Origin: Porites lobata
Lineage: Eukaryota > Cnidaria > Anthozoa > Scleractinia > Poritidae
Length of the DNA stretch: 64,000 nucleotides
NCBI GenBank assembly: GCA_942486035.1
Contig: CALNXK010000080.1
Location: 1,860,001 to 1,924,000, forward strand
Reading direction: 5' to 3'
In this document: positions 1-9,481 of the stretch, piece by piece
Numbering within the stretch: the first letter of the stretch is position 1
How the letters are laid out: every line of letters starts with the position of its first letter
Notes under the pieces: generated by a model
The model's database searches: none
Seen by the model: only the letters and a program-made list of their open reading frames with translations
Told to the model about the DNA's origin: nothing
Made by a program: the position numbers and the translations under genes

Positions 1-275
1 TTTGAGCAAAGTCAATAAACGAATTTCAGTGTTAGTCAGGGAAATTGCGCCTCTTTCAAAGAAGTCAGAAGTTAAACATGTTTCATTGGCAGAATCGTTT
101 GTTTCAAGAAGTTAAACGACAAGCAGATATAAGGCTTCCTATAAGATCAATCCACTCTGCAATTTACATTCACAATAAATTCATGTAATAAGTGGGTGAA
201 GAGGATGGCTGTGATGGGAGTCTTTGCATTTGACGAAAACAAAAGAAAAGACCATGAAACAATACCAAGCAGATT

Positions 276-497
276 TTGTTTTACGCCATCTGTGTCCAGT
301 ACACTGGACAAATTGTCAATTCATTTGGTCACGGAAAGTGTACATTTGACTGTCATCCTGGGAATTTCAAAAACTATGGCTCAACAAGCTCATGCATGTT
401 GAGAATTGAGACACTGATCACTTTCAACACGACCTGGACATTTCATACAATTTCACTCTTGCATGGGTATTTGTTTCTCATGCATGTACACAAATAA
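276..497 (+). pseudogene. Shortened copy of the unit-conserved ORF
   Basis: The reading frame matches the 106-residue ORF of units A and B from its FYAICVQYTG stretch onward. It has lost the N-terminal third through small deletions near 230-280. It also lacks five residues (a 15-bp in-frame deletion near 378) and reads on past the stop used in A and B. Whether any copy is coding is unknown. Confidence 0.2.
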
Positions 498-773
498 ATA
501 TGAACATATTTTTATAAATGATTTGGTGCTTTTTAGAGGGATTCAGTGCTAATGAAGGCCTCAATCTCCAATAATCGTAAGTTATGTTGAGAATTGAGAA
601 ACTAATCACCTTCAACATGGCGTCGACATTTCATACAATTTCACTTTTGCATGAGTATTTATTTCTCGTGCGTGTACAAAAGTAAATATGAACACCTTCA
701 TAACTGATTTCGTACTTTTTACAGGGATTCAGTGCTAATGAAGGCCTGCATATTCAATAATCGTAAGTCATGA
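401..773. repeat. Internal two-copy tandem repeat, ~188 bp, unit 0
   Basis: Two copies start with GAGAATTGAG at 401 and 589. Both run through a shared AATAAATATGAACA segment to GGATTCAGTGCTAATGAAGG. The same doublet is present in units A and B, so it predates the large duplication. Confidence 0.8.
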
Positions 774-2029
774 TCACTTTCATAATTCTCATGAACTGAT
801 GAACTGCATCCTTAATGACATTGCTACATGTAATTTCTACTTTAGCGATTATGTTTGCACCCTTACTGTTACAAACAATTAGTTGTCAATTGTGATTATG
901 TACTAAAACAAGTGAAAACACTCTCATTGCTGTAGTCCACTTAACACTAAATATTTTTTCCTCCAATTACCAGCATTTACTTGTTGTTTTCACTGCAGCA
1001 ATATCTCTTATCATTCCATCCACTCACTACTGCTGACACACTTCACAAATAATTATAATTACACTTCTGTATTATTAGAGATGGCATGGGTCAGCTTTTA
1101 TTAAGCAAATGCAACTACATATTAGCCTGCAGTTATTCACTATCACACCCATTTTCTTTTTACTACAATTACACCTGTAGGAGGGTCAAATGGGGCGAAC
1201 ACGGGACCTATGCAACATTGGCTACTCTTCCTTAAAAAACGCAACCCCATTTAAATCCCAGAGGATACTTTTTAACGCCAGAGCGCTGGTTTTGAATTTA
1301 CTCCCACCAAAAGGAGATTAACTGCATCACAACCTCTAATATTAGAGCCAGCGTTGAAACCTGCCCTCCCCAGTTACACAATTTACTCCAGTTCTCTCTC
1401 CCCTTCTATTCCCGTTGTTTTATGGGCATCCTTCTCCCCACCCCACCCCCCGGCCCCCCCTGGGCTTTATGAGGTTCTGCGACATACGTATTTCTAGTAT
1501 AGTTTTAGAAAATGAAAATCTACCGATAAAATATTTATTGTACTGTAATGCAGTTAACCTAACACAACCCATGAGCTTTTCTCGTCAAGTCTTTTTGCGT
1601 TTTACGGGAAATCAGGTCAGATTTTTCATAATATATTTTAAATAAAGAAAAAACTTTCCAAGTTACAAGGCGTCATCCAAAGCGAAAGGAGCTGGCAATA
1701 TCCTGTCTGAATGACGCAGAAACCCAGGAAAGGGGACTTCAGGAAGTTAAAATCTAACAAATTTCCAAGGAGAGCATGCCCCCGGATCCTCCTGACATCT
1801 TGTACCTTGGGCGCTCGTTAAATTTAGAAAATCGGTCAGTATTTATGCTAGATCCGCGCCTACTTGAATTCTATTTGACATTTTCTCCCAAGGGTAGCTC
1901 AGGCATCACTGTAACTGTTTTGGAGAACGGATGGGGGAATGGGAAGGGAATGGACCTCGTTCTTAGACTCCACACGGTGAGTGTAAGGCTAGCAACAGCC
2001 ATCTAATAAACCTGGTGTCTTGCTCTCTA

Positions 2030-2160
2030 TGAGTCTCTCTGTAGCTCAGTGCGCTTGAGGATCGAGTCTCCACCTAGTGATTGGGTGTTCTTACATTCGA
2101 ATCTCTTCGGGCATCAGGATGTTTCCCTGTCTATCACTCAAGACAAAAATTCAATTGTTC
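2030..2160 (+). repeat. tRNA-like SINE remnant
   Basis: TAGCTCAGTGCGC resembles a polymerase III box A, and ACATTCGAATCTC about 50 bp further resembles box B. The order and spacing fit a tRNA-derived SINE head. It is too degenerate for a functional tRNA. A sister copy lies in unit B at 18,429-18,560; in unit A the segment is truncated near 13,850. Confidence 0.45.
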
Positions 2161-2535
2161 TCTATGAAAAGATGTTCGACTTTACAAAGTCAGGCTGAAT
2201 GATAGTCTATCTGGCTTTCTGAAGGTTCACTCATGTACAAGTGCTCGCTTAAAAAGACAGAGAATTTCAGTGGACAATGACGAGCATTTTGTCGCCATTT
2301 TAGTGGACCGGTCTCAAAGGAATCAAGACTGTTAATTATAACCTATTCGCCTGTGCTCTAGTTAAAAGCTTAGGGCTTTACTGATATTGCATTAAATTGT
2401 ATTCGATTATGTCTTTGTCAAAGACTGCAACGTGTCAAGATTGGTAATTCCCACTCAGACAGGAAAACAATCCAACACGTTGTTCCTCAAGATTCAATTT
2501 TGGTGCCTCTTCTTTTCAAAACGATCTCACTTCAT

Positions 2536-2572
2536 TTTTTTTTGTTTTTTGTTTTTTTGTTTTTTTTTTTTT
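2536..2572. repeat. Poly-T-rich low-complexity tract
   Basis: This is an almost pure T tract with scattered G (2,536-2,572). The equivalent place in unit B (about 18,935) has only a short T run, so length differs strongly between units. Confidence 0.7.
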
Positions 2573-3336
2573 GGCTGACGATTCTGAGATGTTTTGGAGT
2601 ATATAACTCAGAGCAATTTCGAACTTCAATCGTGGTTCAAGAGTAACTATTTAAGACATTTAAGTGGAAAAGAATCCAAAACTAAATCTAGTAAAATTAT
2701 AAATCATGATATTATATGACTGAATAAGCAAGCAGGCAGGTAAATCGAACGCGTTTTTACTGCCTCGTTCTTGTTTTTATTTATTTATTTTTCGCGCTTT
2801 TTTGACCTCGACTTTGTCTCAGTCAGAATTCAACGCAAAAAATAACTTGGCATATATCCAGCCGTCTCAGTTGTCCTCACGCGTAGTTAATAACGCGTAG
2901 GTACTACTAGCTGTCTGCTGTCTATACTAGACCACCCTCGAAAGTGGTCGAATATATGATGATTAAGGGTGTGTACTTGGGTGTAAATTCAGGGCGGGCC
3001 ACTTGTCCCAGCTCCAAATCCACCTATGATTGGGACTGTTCTAAGCAGCTGGTTTACTAAGTTGTCCTGGGTTAACGGAACAAGTGAGTTGTCATAGTAA
3101 CTACACTAATCAGAGTCTTTAAGAAACTAGTAGAGTAGAAAGTATTAAGTAAGCGAACGTATAGCAATAGTTATAGTAGTTTCACAAAACCTCAAGAAGT
3201 CAATATAGGTAATAAATACTCTCACTTTAATAGAAATCTCAAACCTAATGAGTTCAAAAAATAATATAAATAATTCAATACTTTTTACATATTAAATAGA
3301 CTTAAATAGAATCTTGAATTTACATTTTGATTTCTG

Positions 3337-4265
3337 TCATGGATTTATACATCTACAGCCAGAAGTATAAGCTTGTGTTTGACCAGCCGAATCTAGATAC
3401 ATGCCCAAGACCTTCTCACATAAATATTTTCCTTTGACAGGGCTGCATCCAAGATTTGTTGTTTTAAAGCAAACATGTTCTTTCACCACATGGGTTGCAT
3501 TAATCATTAGCAATTTGACTTCTTTAACGCAAGGGTTATTGTCTCGTCGAAATCTAAGATTCTCTTCTGCTGACGTGTTCTTGAACTTAAGGATGTTCTG
3601 CCTGCCAAACAACTTGATTACTTTCCCAAGAGTCTGCGCAGTAGCTTTGTGATCTTGAACCATCTGTACGTCACGTGACTTAGGGCCAGCATGAACGGAG
3701 TAATGGCAATAAAGAATGATGAATGTCAATAAAAAGCTGATTTCCTGTAAAAGCAAAAGATGTGATCATTAGTATTTGATAAAATACACCATGGTCTCTG
3801 GAGTATTTAGACGGTTTAATTTTTACAAAATGCATAAATCTCCCGTGGAATAGAAGAATGTTTTATAAGGGGAGGTGTCACGTACTATGTGGCTTTATGG
3901 CTTCAAGGCAAGATAACAACTTTTAAATTTTTATAGTGATGCGCTGTCATCTTCTTATCCCCAAGAATATTTTGAGACAGAAACCTAAGAAGACTTTGTT
4001 TTTTGCGTTGCAATTTTTAGTTAAGCTATTGTAGAAAGGTTTCTTATGTCAATTTGCTCTGTCTCTTCTAATCTTTGTGGGCAACAAACTGTGTTCTTTT
4101 CTCGTAGAGAGTTTTAGTTTGAAATTTCTCCTCACGCCAAACAATGAAATGGAGGGACGCCACTGTAAACTATAAAGCATCACTAAAATGCTTTGTGAGA
4201 AAGCATTGTTCTGCAATTGAAAAAATGTTGATGACACCTTTTTTCAAACCTTAACCTACCTTCAT
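3337..4265 (-). CDS. Secreted six-cysteine precursor, paralogue A (two exons)
   Basis: Predicted small secreted protein of 137 residues. Exon 1 (4,260-4,265) encodes only Met-Lys and is followed by the donor GTAGGT. A 515-bp intron ends in TTTTGCTTTTACAG, and exon 2 is 3,337-3,744. The uninterrupted frame upstream of exon 2 starts in the intron, so I prefer the spliced start, which keeps phase 0. Residues 1-21 form a signal peptide (hydrophobic FLLTFIIL). A propeptide ends at the dibasic site RFRR (66-69). The mature domain of about 68 residues has cysteines at 74, 94, 102, 111, 132 and 134, ending GC-R-C, with an N-glycosylation site at Asn84. The C-x-C end and spacing recall cystine-knot ligands such as Spaetzle or neurotrophin-like proteins, but this is inference; the function is unknown. 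Compared with B and C it carries NNPC and VKGKY variants. Confidence 0.75.
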
Positions 4266-4362
4266 GATTGTATATTGCGTGTTCAGTTCTTAAACTTTCA
4301 GTTAAGTGATTCTTCTTTTTTCAAGTCCTGTGAAGTTATGATACCCTATGGCCAGCTCACCC

Positions 4363-4372
4363 CTTTATATAC
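4363..4372 (-). promoter_or_regulatory. TATA box of paralogue A
   Basis: GTATATAAAG on the minus strand, about 100 bp upstream of the exon 1 ATG. This spacing would put transcription start about 70 bp before the ATG. The box is kept at the same place in units B and C. Confidence 0.6.
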
Positions 4373-5053
4373 GAAATTTTCATAGTTTTTTCTGTTATAT
4401 TTAGAAGAAGTTCTTCATAGTTTATTTTAATTTTTTCCTTTTTAAATGGGAAATTGGCGCAAAGGAAACGATAAAACTTACTGTTACAAGTTAGTTACAC
4501 ACTCGTCACACACCGTGAACAGGTGCTTAGACAGACGGGTTCGTTTCTTAGGATCAAATTACCGATAAAAAATTGGATTTATTCTCATAGAATATAGAAA
4601 CAAAATCCACTGTTCTTACCACTACTCTTTTTCTCTTCCGGAAAAATGTTTGTAATTATTCTGCTGAAAGACTATTTTAGATTTCGAATATTTTTAGGCA
4701 GTTTAGTTTGAGAAAGAACAACATCAACATTATGTCAAAGGAAAGCTTTAACATGTTATTTTAGAAATAAATTAAATATTCTTGTCACGGTCTTCAGTGA
4801 AAGCACGCATTTTCAATTCTCTGCGTTTAATTTTAGAAATACATTTACAGCGTAGTCTGTGGCTTGAGCACAGTCAATAAACGAATTTCAGTATAAGTCA
4901 GGGAAATTGCATCTCTTTCAAAGAAGTCAGACGTTAAACATGTTCCATTGGCAGAATCGTTTGTTTCAAGAAATTAAGCGACAAGCAGATATAAGGCTTT
5001 CTACAAGATCAATCCATTCTGCAATTTACATTCACAATAAATCCATGTAATAA

Positions 5054-5374
5054 GTGGGTGAAGAGGATGGCTGTGATGGGAGTCTTGGCATTTACTTCGT
5101 GTACCGGACACAGATGACGAAAACAAAAGAAAAAAACTATGAAACAATACCAAGCAGATTTTCCCTGAACAAAAATCAAAGAAGTCTTTTGTTTTACGCC
5201 ATCTGTGTCCAGTACACTGGACAAATTGTCAATTCATTTGGTCACGGAAAGTGTACATTTGACTGTCATCCTGGGAATTTCAAAAACTATGGCTCTGGCA
5301 ACCATATCTCAACAAGCTCATGCATGTTGAGAATTGAGACACTGATCACCTACAACACGACCTGGACATTTTAA
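5054..5374 (+). CDS. Conserved 106-residue ORF of unknown nature, unit A
   Basis: An open frame kept almost unchanged in unit B (16,332-16,652; two amino-acid differences seen). It has five cysteines, in the CVQY, KCTFDC, SSCML region and near the N-terminus, but no signal peptide or recognised domain. An overlapping minus-strand frame (5,009-5,224) is equally conserved, and units A and B are nearly identical overall, so conservation alone does not show coding. Imperfect inverted arms (GTGTACCGGACACAGATG near 5,099 and its complement near 5,200) lie inside it. It could be non-coding duplicated sequence or an exon. Confidence 0.2.
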   Translation: MGEEDGCDGSLGIYFVYRTQMTKTKEKNYETIPSRFSLNKNQRSLLFYAICVQYTGQIVNSFGHGKCTFDCHPGNFKNYGSGNHISTSSCMLRIETLITYNTTWTF

Positions 5375-5670
5375 ACAATTTCACTCTTGCATGGGTATTT
5401 GTTTCTCATGCATGTACACAAATAAATATGAACACTTTCATAAATGATTTGGTACTTTTTAGAGGGATTCAGTGCTAATGAAGGCCTCCATATTCAAAAA
5501 TTGTAAGTAATGTTGAGAATTGAGAAACTAACAATCTTTAACATGGCGTCGACATTTCATACAATTTCACTTTTGCATGGGTATTTGTTTCTCGTGCATG
5601 TACAAAAATAAATATGAACACTTTCATGACTGATTTGGTACTTTTTACAGGGATTCAGTGCTAATGAAGG
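5329..5670. repeat. Internal ~186-bp tandem doublet, unit A
   Basis: Copies start with GAGAATTGAG at 5,329 and 5,515. The second copy is cut at its right end by the retrotransposon and continues at 12,911. Confidence 0.8.
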
Positions 5671-5675
5671 CCTGT
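5671..5675. repeat. Target-site duplication, left (CCTGT)
   Basis: CCTGT at 5,671-5,675 is repeated at 12,911-12,915. Unit B shows the uninterrupted site AAGGCCTGTATATTC near 16,946, confirming a 5-bp target duplication. Confidence 0.9.
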
Positions 5676-6090
5676 TGTGGCTGGCCTCCCGTAGTACATA
5701 CAACAAGAGGAGTTGCTAACAATCAACACGAACGTCCCAAACGTGGTTTATTCACAGGTCCTCGGTACAACACATTCTTTTTACTCCTTAGTTCTTGGAT
5801 CCTGAGTCCCGAGATAACAATCTGACATGACAAATACATGATAGGCTAAATACGTGATTCGTAAGTACTAAACTTCAAAATGTCGTGTGAAATACTCTCT
5901 TGGGATTTTCCGTAAAATGTTCTTTTAACAGTTCTTACCGTTTAGGCCGTATAATGTCCGATGGATGGCGATAACTATCCAAAAACTTGAACAACACGAG
6001 AAAGGGCTAACATGGCGGCCGCTTACTAAAATCTGGTGCGGCTGCTAAGCTTTTACAACATACCGCTGACTGCGCAGCGCTGCAGTCACA
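5676..6090 (-). repeat. 3' LTR of the BEL/Pao element
   Basis: 415 bp, read on the minus strand from TGTGACTGCAG to CAGCCACA. By eye it is identical to the 5' LTR at 12,496-12,910, so the insertion is recent or has been homogenised. Confidence 0.95.
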
Positions 6091-6137
6091 TGGCTCCCCT
6101 AATTGTTGCCTAACAATTACTTAAGTTAATGTCCATA

Positions 6138-7139
6138 CTAGACAGTTAAACAAAACAAATGTTCATAAAGGCGGTCACTTGTGTCTTCTACACCTGTCGG
6201 GGCGACTTCACTGAGTAGTTGGCTCCTCGTTGGGGAATTCCTCGGTCTCCTGCTGCTATCACCAACATCCGCTTCATCTGCAGAGGGTACCAGTAAGACT
6301 AATTTGTGGATTGGTCTATCCAGGAACGTAGGTGGCTTTCGACGTCTGCCTTGGTTGTCAAGTTCTCCATCAGCTTTCACAATTTTGACTTTTCTGATAC
6401 ATCCGTCTTCGCTAGGGTAGACTTCTACGACTCTAGCGAGTGGCCATTGGTTACGTGGTCCTTCGTCTTCCTTGGATACGATTACATCTCCAACTGATAG
6501 ATTTCGCTTTGGATACATCCACTTGTTACGAGCCTGCAGGCTATGAAGAAACTCACGGCGCCATCTAAGCCAAAATTCGTTCGCGAGATATTGTACTCGG
6601 CGCCACCACTTGCGGGAATATAGATCTGCTCGCTGGAACCTTCCAGGCGGTGGAAGTACAACTTTAGCTTTCAAGGTAAGTAAATGACTGGGCGTAAGTG
6701 GTTCTGGTGCCTCTGGGTCATTTAAGTCGTTCGTAGACAAGGGTCTGGAATTAACAATACACTCTGCTTCAGTCATGAAGGTTCTGAACGCTTCGTCGTC
6801 CAACTGTGTGCCAGCGCTCAGAAGTAACGTCTCCAGTGCACTACGAACAGTTCGGATTAACCTTTCCCATGTGCCACCCATGTGGCTGGCATGAGGTACA
6901 TTCATCTGAAATGGTATCCAATCACATCCGTTCTCCACTAAGTACTCTTGCACCCGGTTCTGATCCAGTTCTTCTAAGGCAGCTTTTAGCTCATTCTTCG
7001 CTCCTACAAAGTTTGTACCCTGATCACAGCGGAGCTGTCTGACTGGACCGCGTCGGTTGAGGAAGCGACTAAGTGCGTTGATGAAGGAACTGGTACTTAA
7101 CGAGTTGGCTGTCTCCAAGTGAACACCTCTGCTGGCCAT
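6138..7139 (-). CDS. pol: BEL/Pao integrase core and C-terminal region
   Basis: 334-codon open frame, the last piece of the polyprotein. It carries the second catalytic Asp of the integrase in RCDQGTNFVGA and the catalytic Glu in HMGGTWERLI. The first Asp lies upstream in the stretch between two frame slips (7,140-7,290). The part from NSRPLS to the stop matches the conserved tail (DUF5641-like) typical of BEL/Pao integrases and probably binds DNA. The Met at 7,139 is unlikely to be a true start; it is an internal residue exposed by a slip at 7,230-7,233. The stop at 6,138 is 48 bp from the 3' LTR, as expected for the natural end of the polyprotein. Confidence 0.85.
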   Translation of the reverse strand: MASRGVHLETANSLSTSSFINALSRFLNRRGPVRQLRCDQGTNFVGAKNELKAALEELDQNRVQEYLVENGCDWIPFQMNVPHASHMGGTWERLIRTVRSALETLLLSAGTQLDDEAFRTFMTEAECIVNSRPLSTNDLNDPEAPEPLTPSHLLTLKAKVVLPPPGRFQRADLYSRKWWRRVQYLANEFWLRWRREFLHSLQARNKWMYPKRNLSVGDVIVSKEDEGPRNQWPLARVVEVYPSEDGCIRKVKIVKADGELDNQGRRRKPPTFLDRPIHKLVLLVPSADEADVGDSSRRPRNSPTRSQLLSEVAPTGVEDTSDRLYEHLFCLTV

Positions 7140-7170
7140 ACAGGTAAAAATAACTCCGTAACGTTTAACT

Positions 7171-8823
7171 TCACTCCTCTTTTCCTTGATCGGGAAAGGT
7201 CCAAAGAAATCTACAGCACAATACGAGAAGGGGCCGAAGGTTCAACTCGATCCACAGGCAAATCAGCCATCTTCTGAATTTGCAGGGGCCGCGCATTTTT
7301 CTGCATGTAACACACTTGGAAATACAATTTGACACTGCTGACGATCCACCAACAACCCAGTAGCCTCTCTGGCGCAACTCATTTTGGGTGATACCTCGTC
7401 CCATGTGGTTCACTTTGGCATGCCAGAATCGAATCAGCAAATCTGTAATATGACTTTTACGAGGAAGTATCACAGGATGCTTCGTTGCAAATGGAAGGTT
7501 AGCTCGTCTCACGCGGCCACCAACGCGGATAACACCGTTTTCATCGAGAAATGGATCCAAACGATATAAGCAACTAGACTTCTTGACGGCTAGATTTCTT
7601 TCTCTTGCGATCTTTCTAGTAGTAAGCTCTCCAACTTCCTTAAGTTCCTTTAAAACTTGCATCTCGTCATGGAAATGTTCACGTTGAACAACCTTAAGAA
7701 CTTCCCTCTCTGCTGCGTGAAGTTCTGTAAGTGTGACTGATACCTTCGGTAATGGTCTGATGCTCTCACCACCCGTTTGTCTCGTCAACTTCACTTCTCT
7801 ACTTGCCAGTTTGCTCTTCAGTCGTAGACACAAAGCTATTGCCTTCAGCACATGCTGCCAGCTTGACATGTGGCGCAAACGGCTTGACGTTAACGGTTCA
7901 GGGGCTTGAGTAGCTCTGCTCTCTACACGAGATGTGAAAACGGCTGCTTTCCTTACTTCAGGATCACTTTCGGTCACTTGAAATTCTTCTATCTTCTCAG
8001 GCTGGAAAGTTCCACTCTTCCAAAGAAATAAGGGTCCAGTTAGCCAGTTGGTTCCTTGTAATAACTGTGACGCTGTAAGGCCTCGCGAGGCATGGTCAGC
8101 AGGATTAAGTTCAGTGCTGACATACAACCAAGAACTCGGGTTAGTGACGTCACGAATCTGCTGCACACGATTTGCCACATACACATGAAACCTTTTAGCT
8201 TCGTTGTTAACATAACCAAGGACGATTTTGCTGTCTGTCCAGAAATGTTCCTTAATGTCCGTGTAAGACAATTCTCGACGAAGAAATTCACTCACGTTTG
8301 CTGAAACAGTAGCTGCAGCCAATTCTAGCCTCGGCACAGTGATTTGCTTTAACGGGGCCACTCTAGATTTCCCAATGACAAGGGAACAGTACGCCTTGTC
8401 CTTCACATTGATTAGTCGAAGGTACGAGCACTGTCCATAACCCTCTACACTAGCATCTGAGAAATGATGCAACTCGCTGGCTTTGACCTGCCCAAAGTTC
8501 TCCGGCTTAAAACAACGTTGAATTTGCAGCTGATCGAGATTCAGAACATCCTGACGCCATTTCTCCCAATGAGTATACAAACTCTCTGGAATTGGGCTGT
8601 CCCAATCAAGCTTGTCTCGGCACATTTGCTGCAAAACTTGTTTTCCTTTCAAGGTAACTGGGGCAACGAAACCACTAGGATCGTAGATTGAACTGATTGT
8701 GGAAAGTACGCCACGTCGCGTTAGGGGACGGTCACGCAGCTCGATGCGGAATTGAAAACTGTCATTCTCAATGCACCACACTACTCCTAAGGCACGTTCT
8801 AAGGGCAGTGGATCAACCTTCAA
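7171..8823 (-). CDS. pol: BEL/Pao RNase H and integrase zinc-binding region
   Basis: 550-residue frame. The N-terminal part is the end of the reverse transcriptase (palm/thumb and connection; LTRRGVLSTISSIYDPSGF is typical of BEL/Pao). RNase H follows, with acidic residues in FSDAS, PRLELAAA, WTDSKIVLGYV and NPADHASRG. Near the C-terminus is the H2C2 zinc-binding domain of the integrase (FWHAKVNHMG and CISKCVTCRKMRG). The last 36 or so residues are out of frame, because a slip at 7,285-7,288 shifts translation before the stop at 7,171. The frame is also joined to the reverse transcriptase fragment upstream across a slip at 8,881-8,884. Confidence 0.85.
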   Translation of the reverse strand: MKVDPLPLERALGVVWCIENDSFQFRIELRDRPLTRRGVLSTISSIYDPSGFVAPVTLKGKQVLQQMCRDKLDWDSPIPESLYTHWEKWRQDVLNLDQLQIQRCFKPENFGQVKASELHHFSDASVEGYGQCSYLRLINVKDKAYCSLVIGKSRVAPLKQITVPRLELAAATVSANVSEFLRRELSYTDIKEHFWTDSKIVLGYVNNEAKRFHVYVANRVQQIRDVTNPSSWLYVSTELNPADHASRGLTASQLLQGTNWLTGPLFLWKSGTFQPEKIEEFQVTESDPEVRKAAVFTSRVESRATQAPEPLTSSRLRHMSSWQHVLKAIALCLRLKSKLASREVKLTRQTGGESIRPLPKVSVTLTELHAAEREVLKVVQREHFHDEMQVLKELKEVGELTTRKIARERNLAVKKSSCLYRLDPFLDENGVIRVGGRVRRANLPFATKHPVILPRKSHITDLLIRFWHAKVNHMGRGITQNELRQRGYWVVGGSSAVSNCISKCVTCRKMRGPCKFRRWLICLWIELNLRPLLVLCCRFLWTFPDQGKEE

Positions 8824-8869
8824 GTCTAGCTCCTTTAATCCTTTGGCGCGATCTTCGGCCGGAATCTGT

Positions 8870-9481
8870 TCAAGAACTTCTTTTGTTTGATGAAATTTTG
8901 TGCAGTCTCAGGCCGGCCTTGGCGCAAATGCCTTGACTTGCTTTTATCAGTGTAACAGCTCGCTCCACGGTAGGGACTGATTTTAGTCCATCATCCACAT
9001 AAAAGTCCTGTCGTATAAACTCAGCAGCTTCTTCACCAAACTCTTTCTCCCCATCATCTGCTGCTCTCTTTAGACCAAAATTTGCGCAGCCAGGTGAACT
9101 ACCAGCACCGAAAAGATGAACCTTCATCCTATACTCAGTCACTTCATTTGCAGGATTCCCATCCTTCCACCACAAAAAGCGCAGGAGATCTCTGTGTTCC
9201 TCTGACACCATAAACTGATGAAACATACTCTTAATGTCAGTCATAAACGCAACATTTTCTTGTCTGAATCTGCACAGGATCCCCAGAAGAGTGTTCATGA
9301 GGTCGGGTCCTTGTAACAAGTGATCGTTCAGGGACACCCCTTCATACTGGGCCGAGCAATCAAAAACAACCCTGATCTGGTCTGGTTTTTGGGTGGTAAA
9401 CACCGGTGTGTGGTACATAGTTAACCATTCCATCCTGAACTCCATGGCGGTCCGGTGGTACCTCTTCTGCACACAAAGCAA
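8870..9481 (-). CDS. pol: BEL/Pao reverse transcriptase, catalytic part
   Basis: 203-residue frame holding the core of the reverse transcriptase. IRVVFDCSAQY and SLNDHLLQGPDLMN lead into the first catalytic Asp in FMTDIKSMFHQF, and the catalytic YVDD box is in FIRQDFYVDDGLKS. The PGCANFGLKRAADD stretch between them is characteristic of BEL/Pao. The first 33 or so residues after the Met are out of frame, since a slip at 9,386-9,390 separates this piece from the protease-bearing piece upstream, which overlaps it in another frame. The C-terminus is cut by the slip at 8,881-8,884. Confidence 0.9.
   Translation of the reverse strand: MLCVQKRYHRTAMEFRMEWLTMYHTPVFTTQKPDQIRVVFDCSAQYEGVSLNDHLLQGPDLMNTLLGILCRFRQENVAFMTDIKSMFHQFMVSEEHRDLLRFLWWKDGNPANEVTEYRMKVHLFGAGSSPGCANFGLKRAADDGEKEFGEEAAEFIRQDFYVDDGLKSVPTVERAVTLIKASQGICAKAGLRLHKISSNKRSS

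Larger units (their letters stand above)
1..2814. repeat. Partial leftmost duplication unit (unit 0)
   Basis: This matches 4,863-5,670 plus 12,911-13,310 of unit A and 16,141-19,190 of unit B. It holds the region upstream of a gene copy that would lie outside the window to the left, then the spacer leading to gene A. Compared with A and B it has lost about 22 bp and about 27 bp around 230-280, which removes one arm of an inverted repeat present in the other units. No intact gene is seen. Confidence 0.8.

Noticed and set aside
2030..2110. Functional tRNA gene
   Set aside because: Box A- and B-like words are present, but the cloverleaf stems do not pair; the sister copies are even more degenerate.
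3401..3652. Plus-strand frames opposite the secreted genes (also 14,689-14,940 and 19,794-20,045)
   Set aside because: They are antisense shadows of exon 2, without splice or start support.
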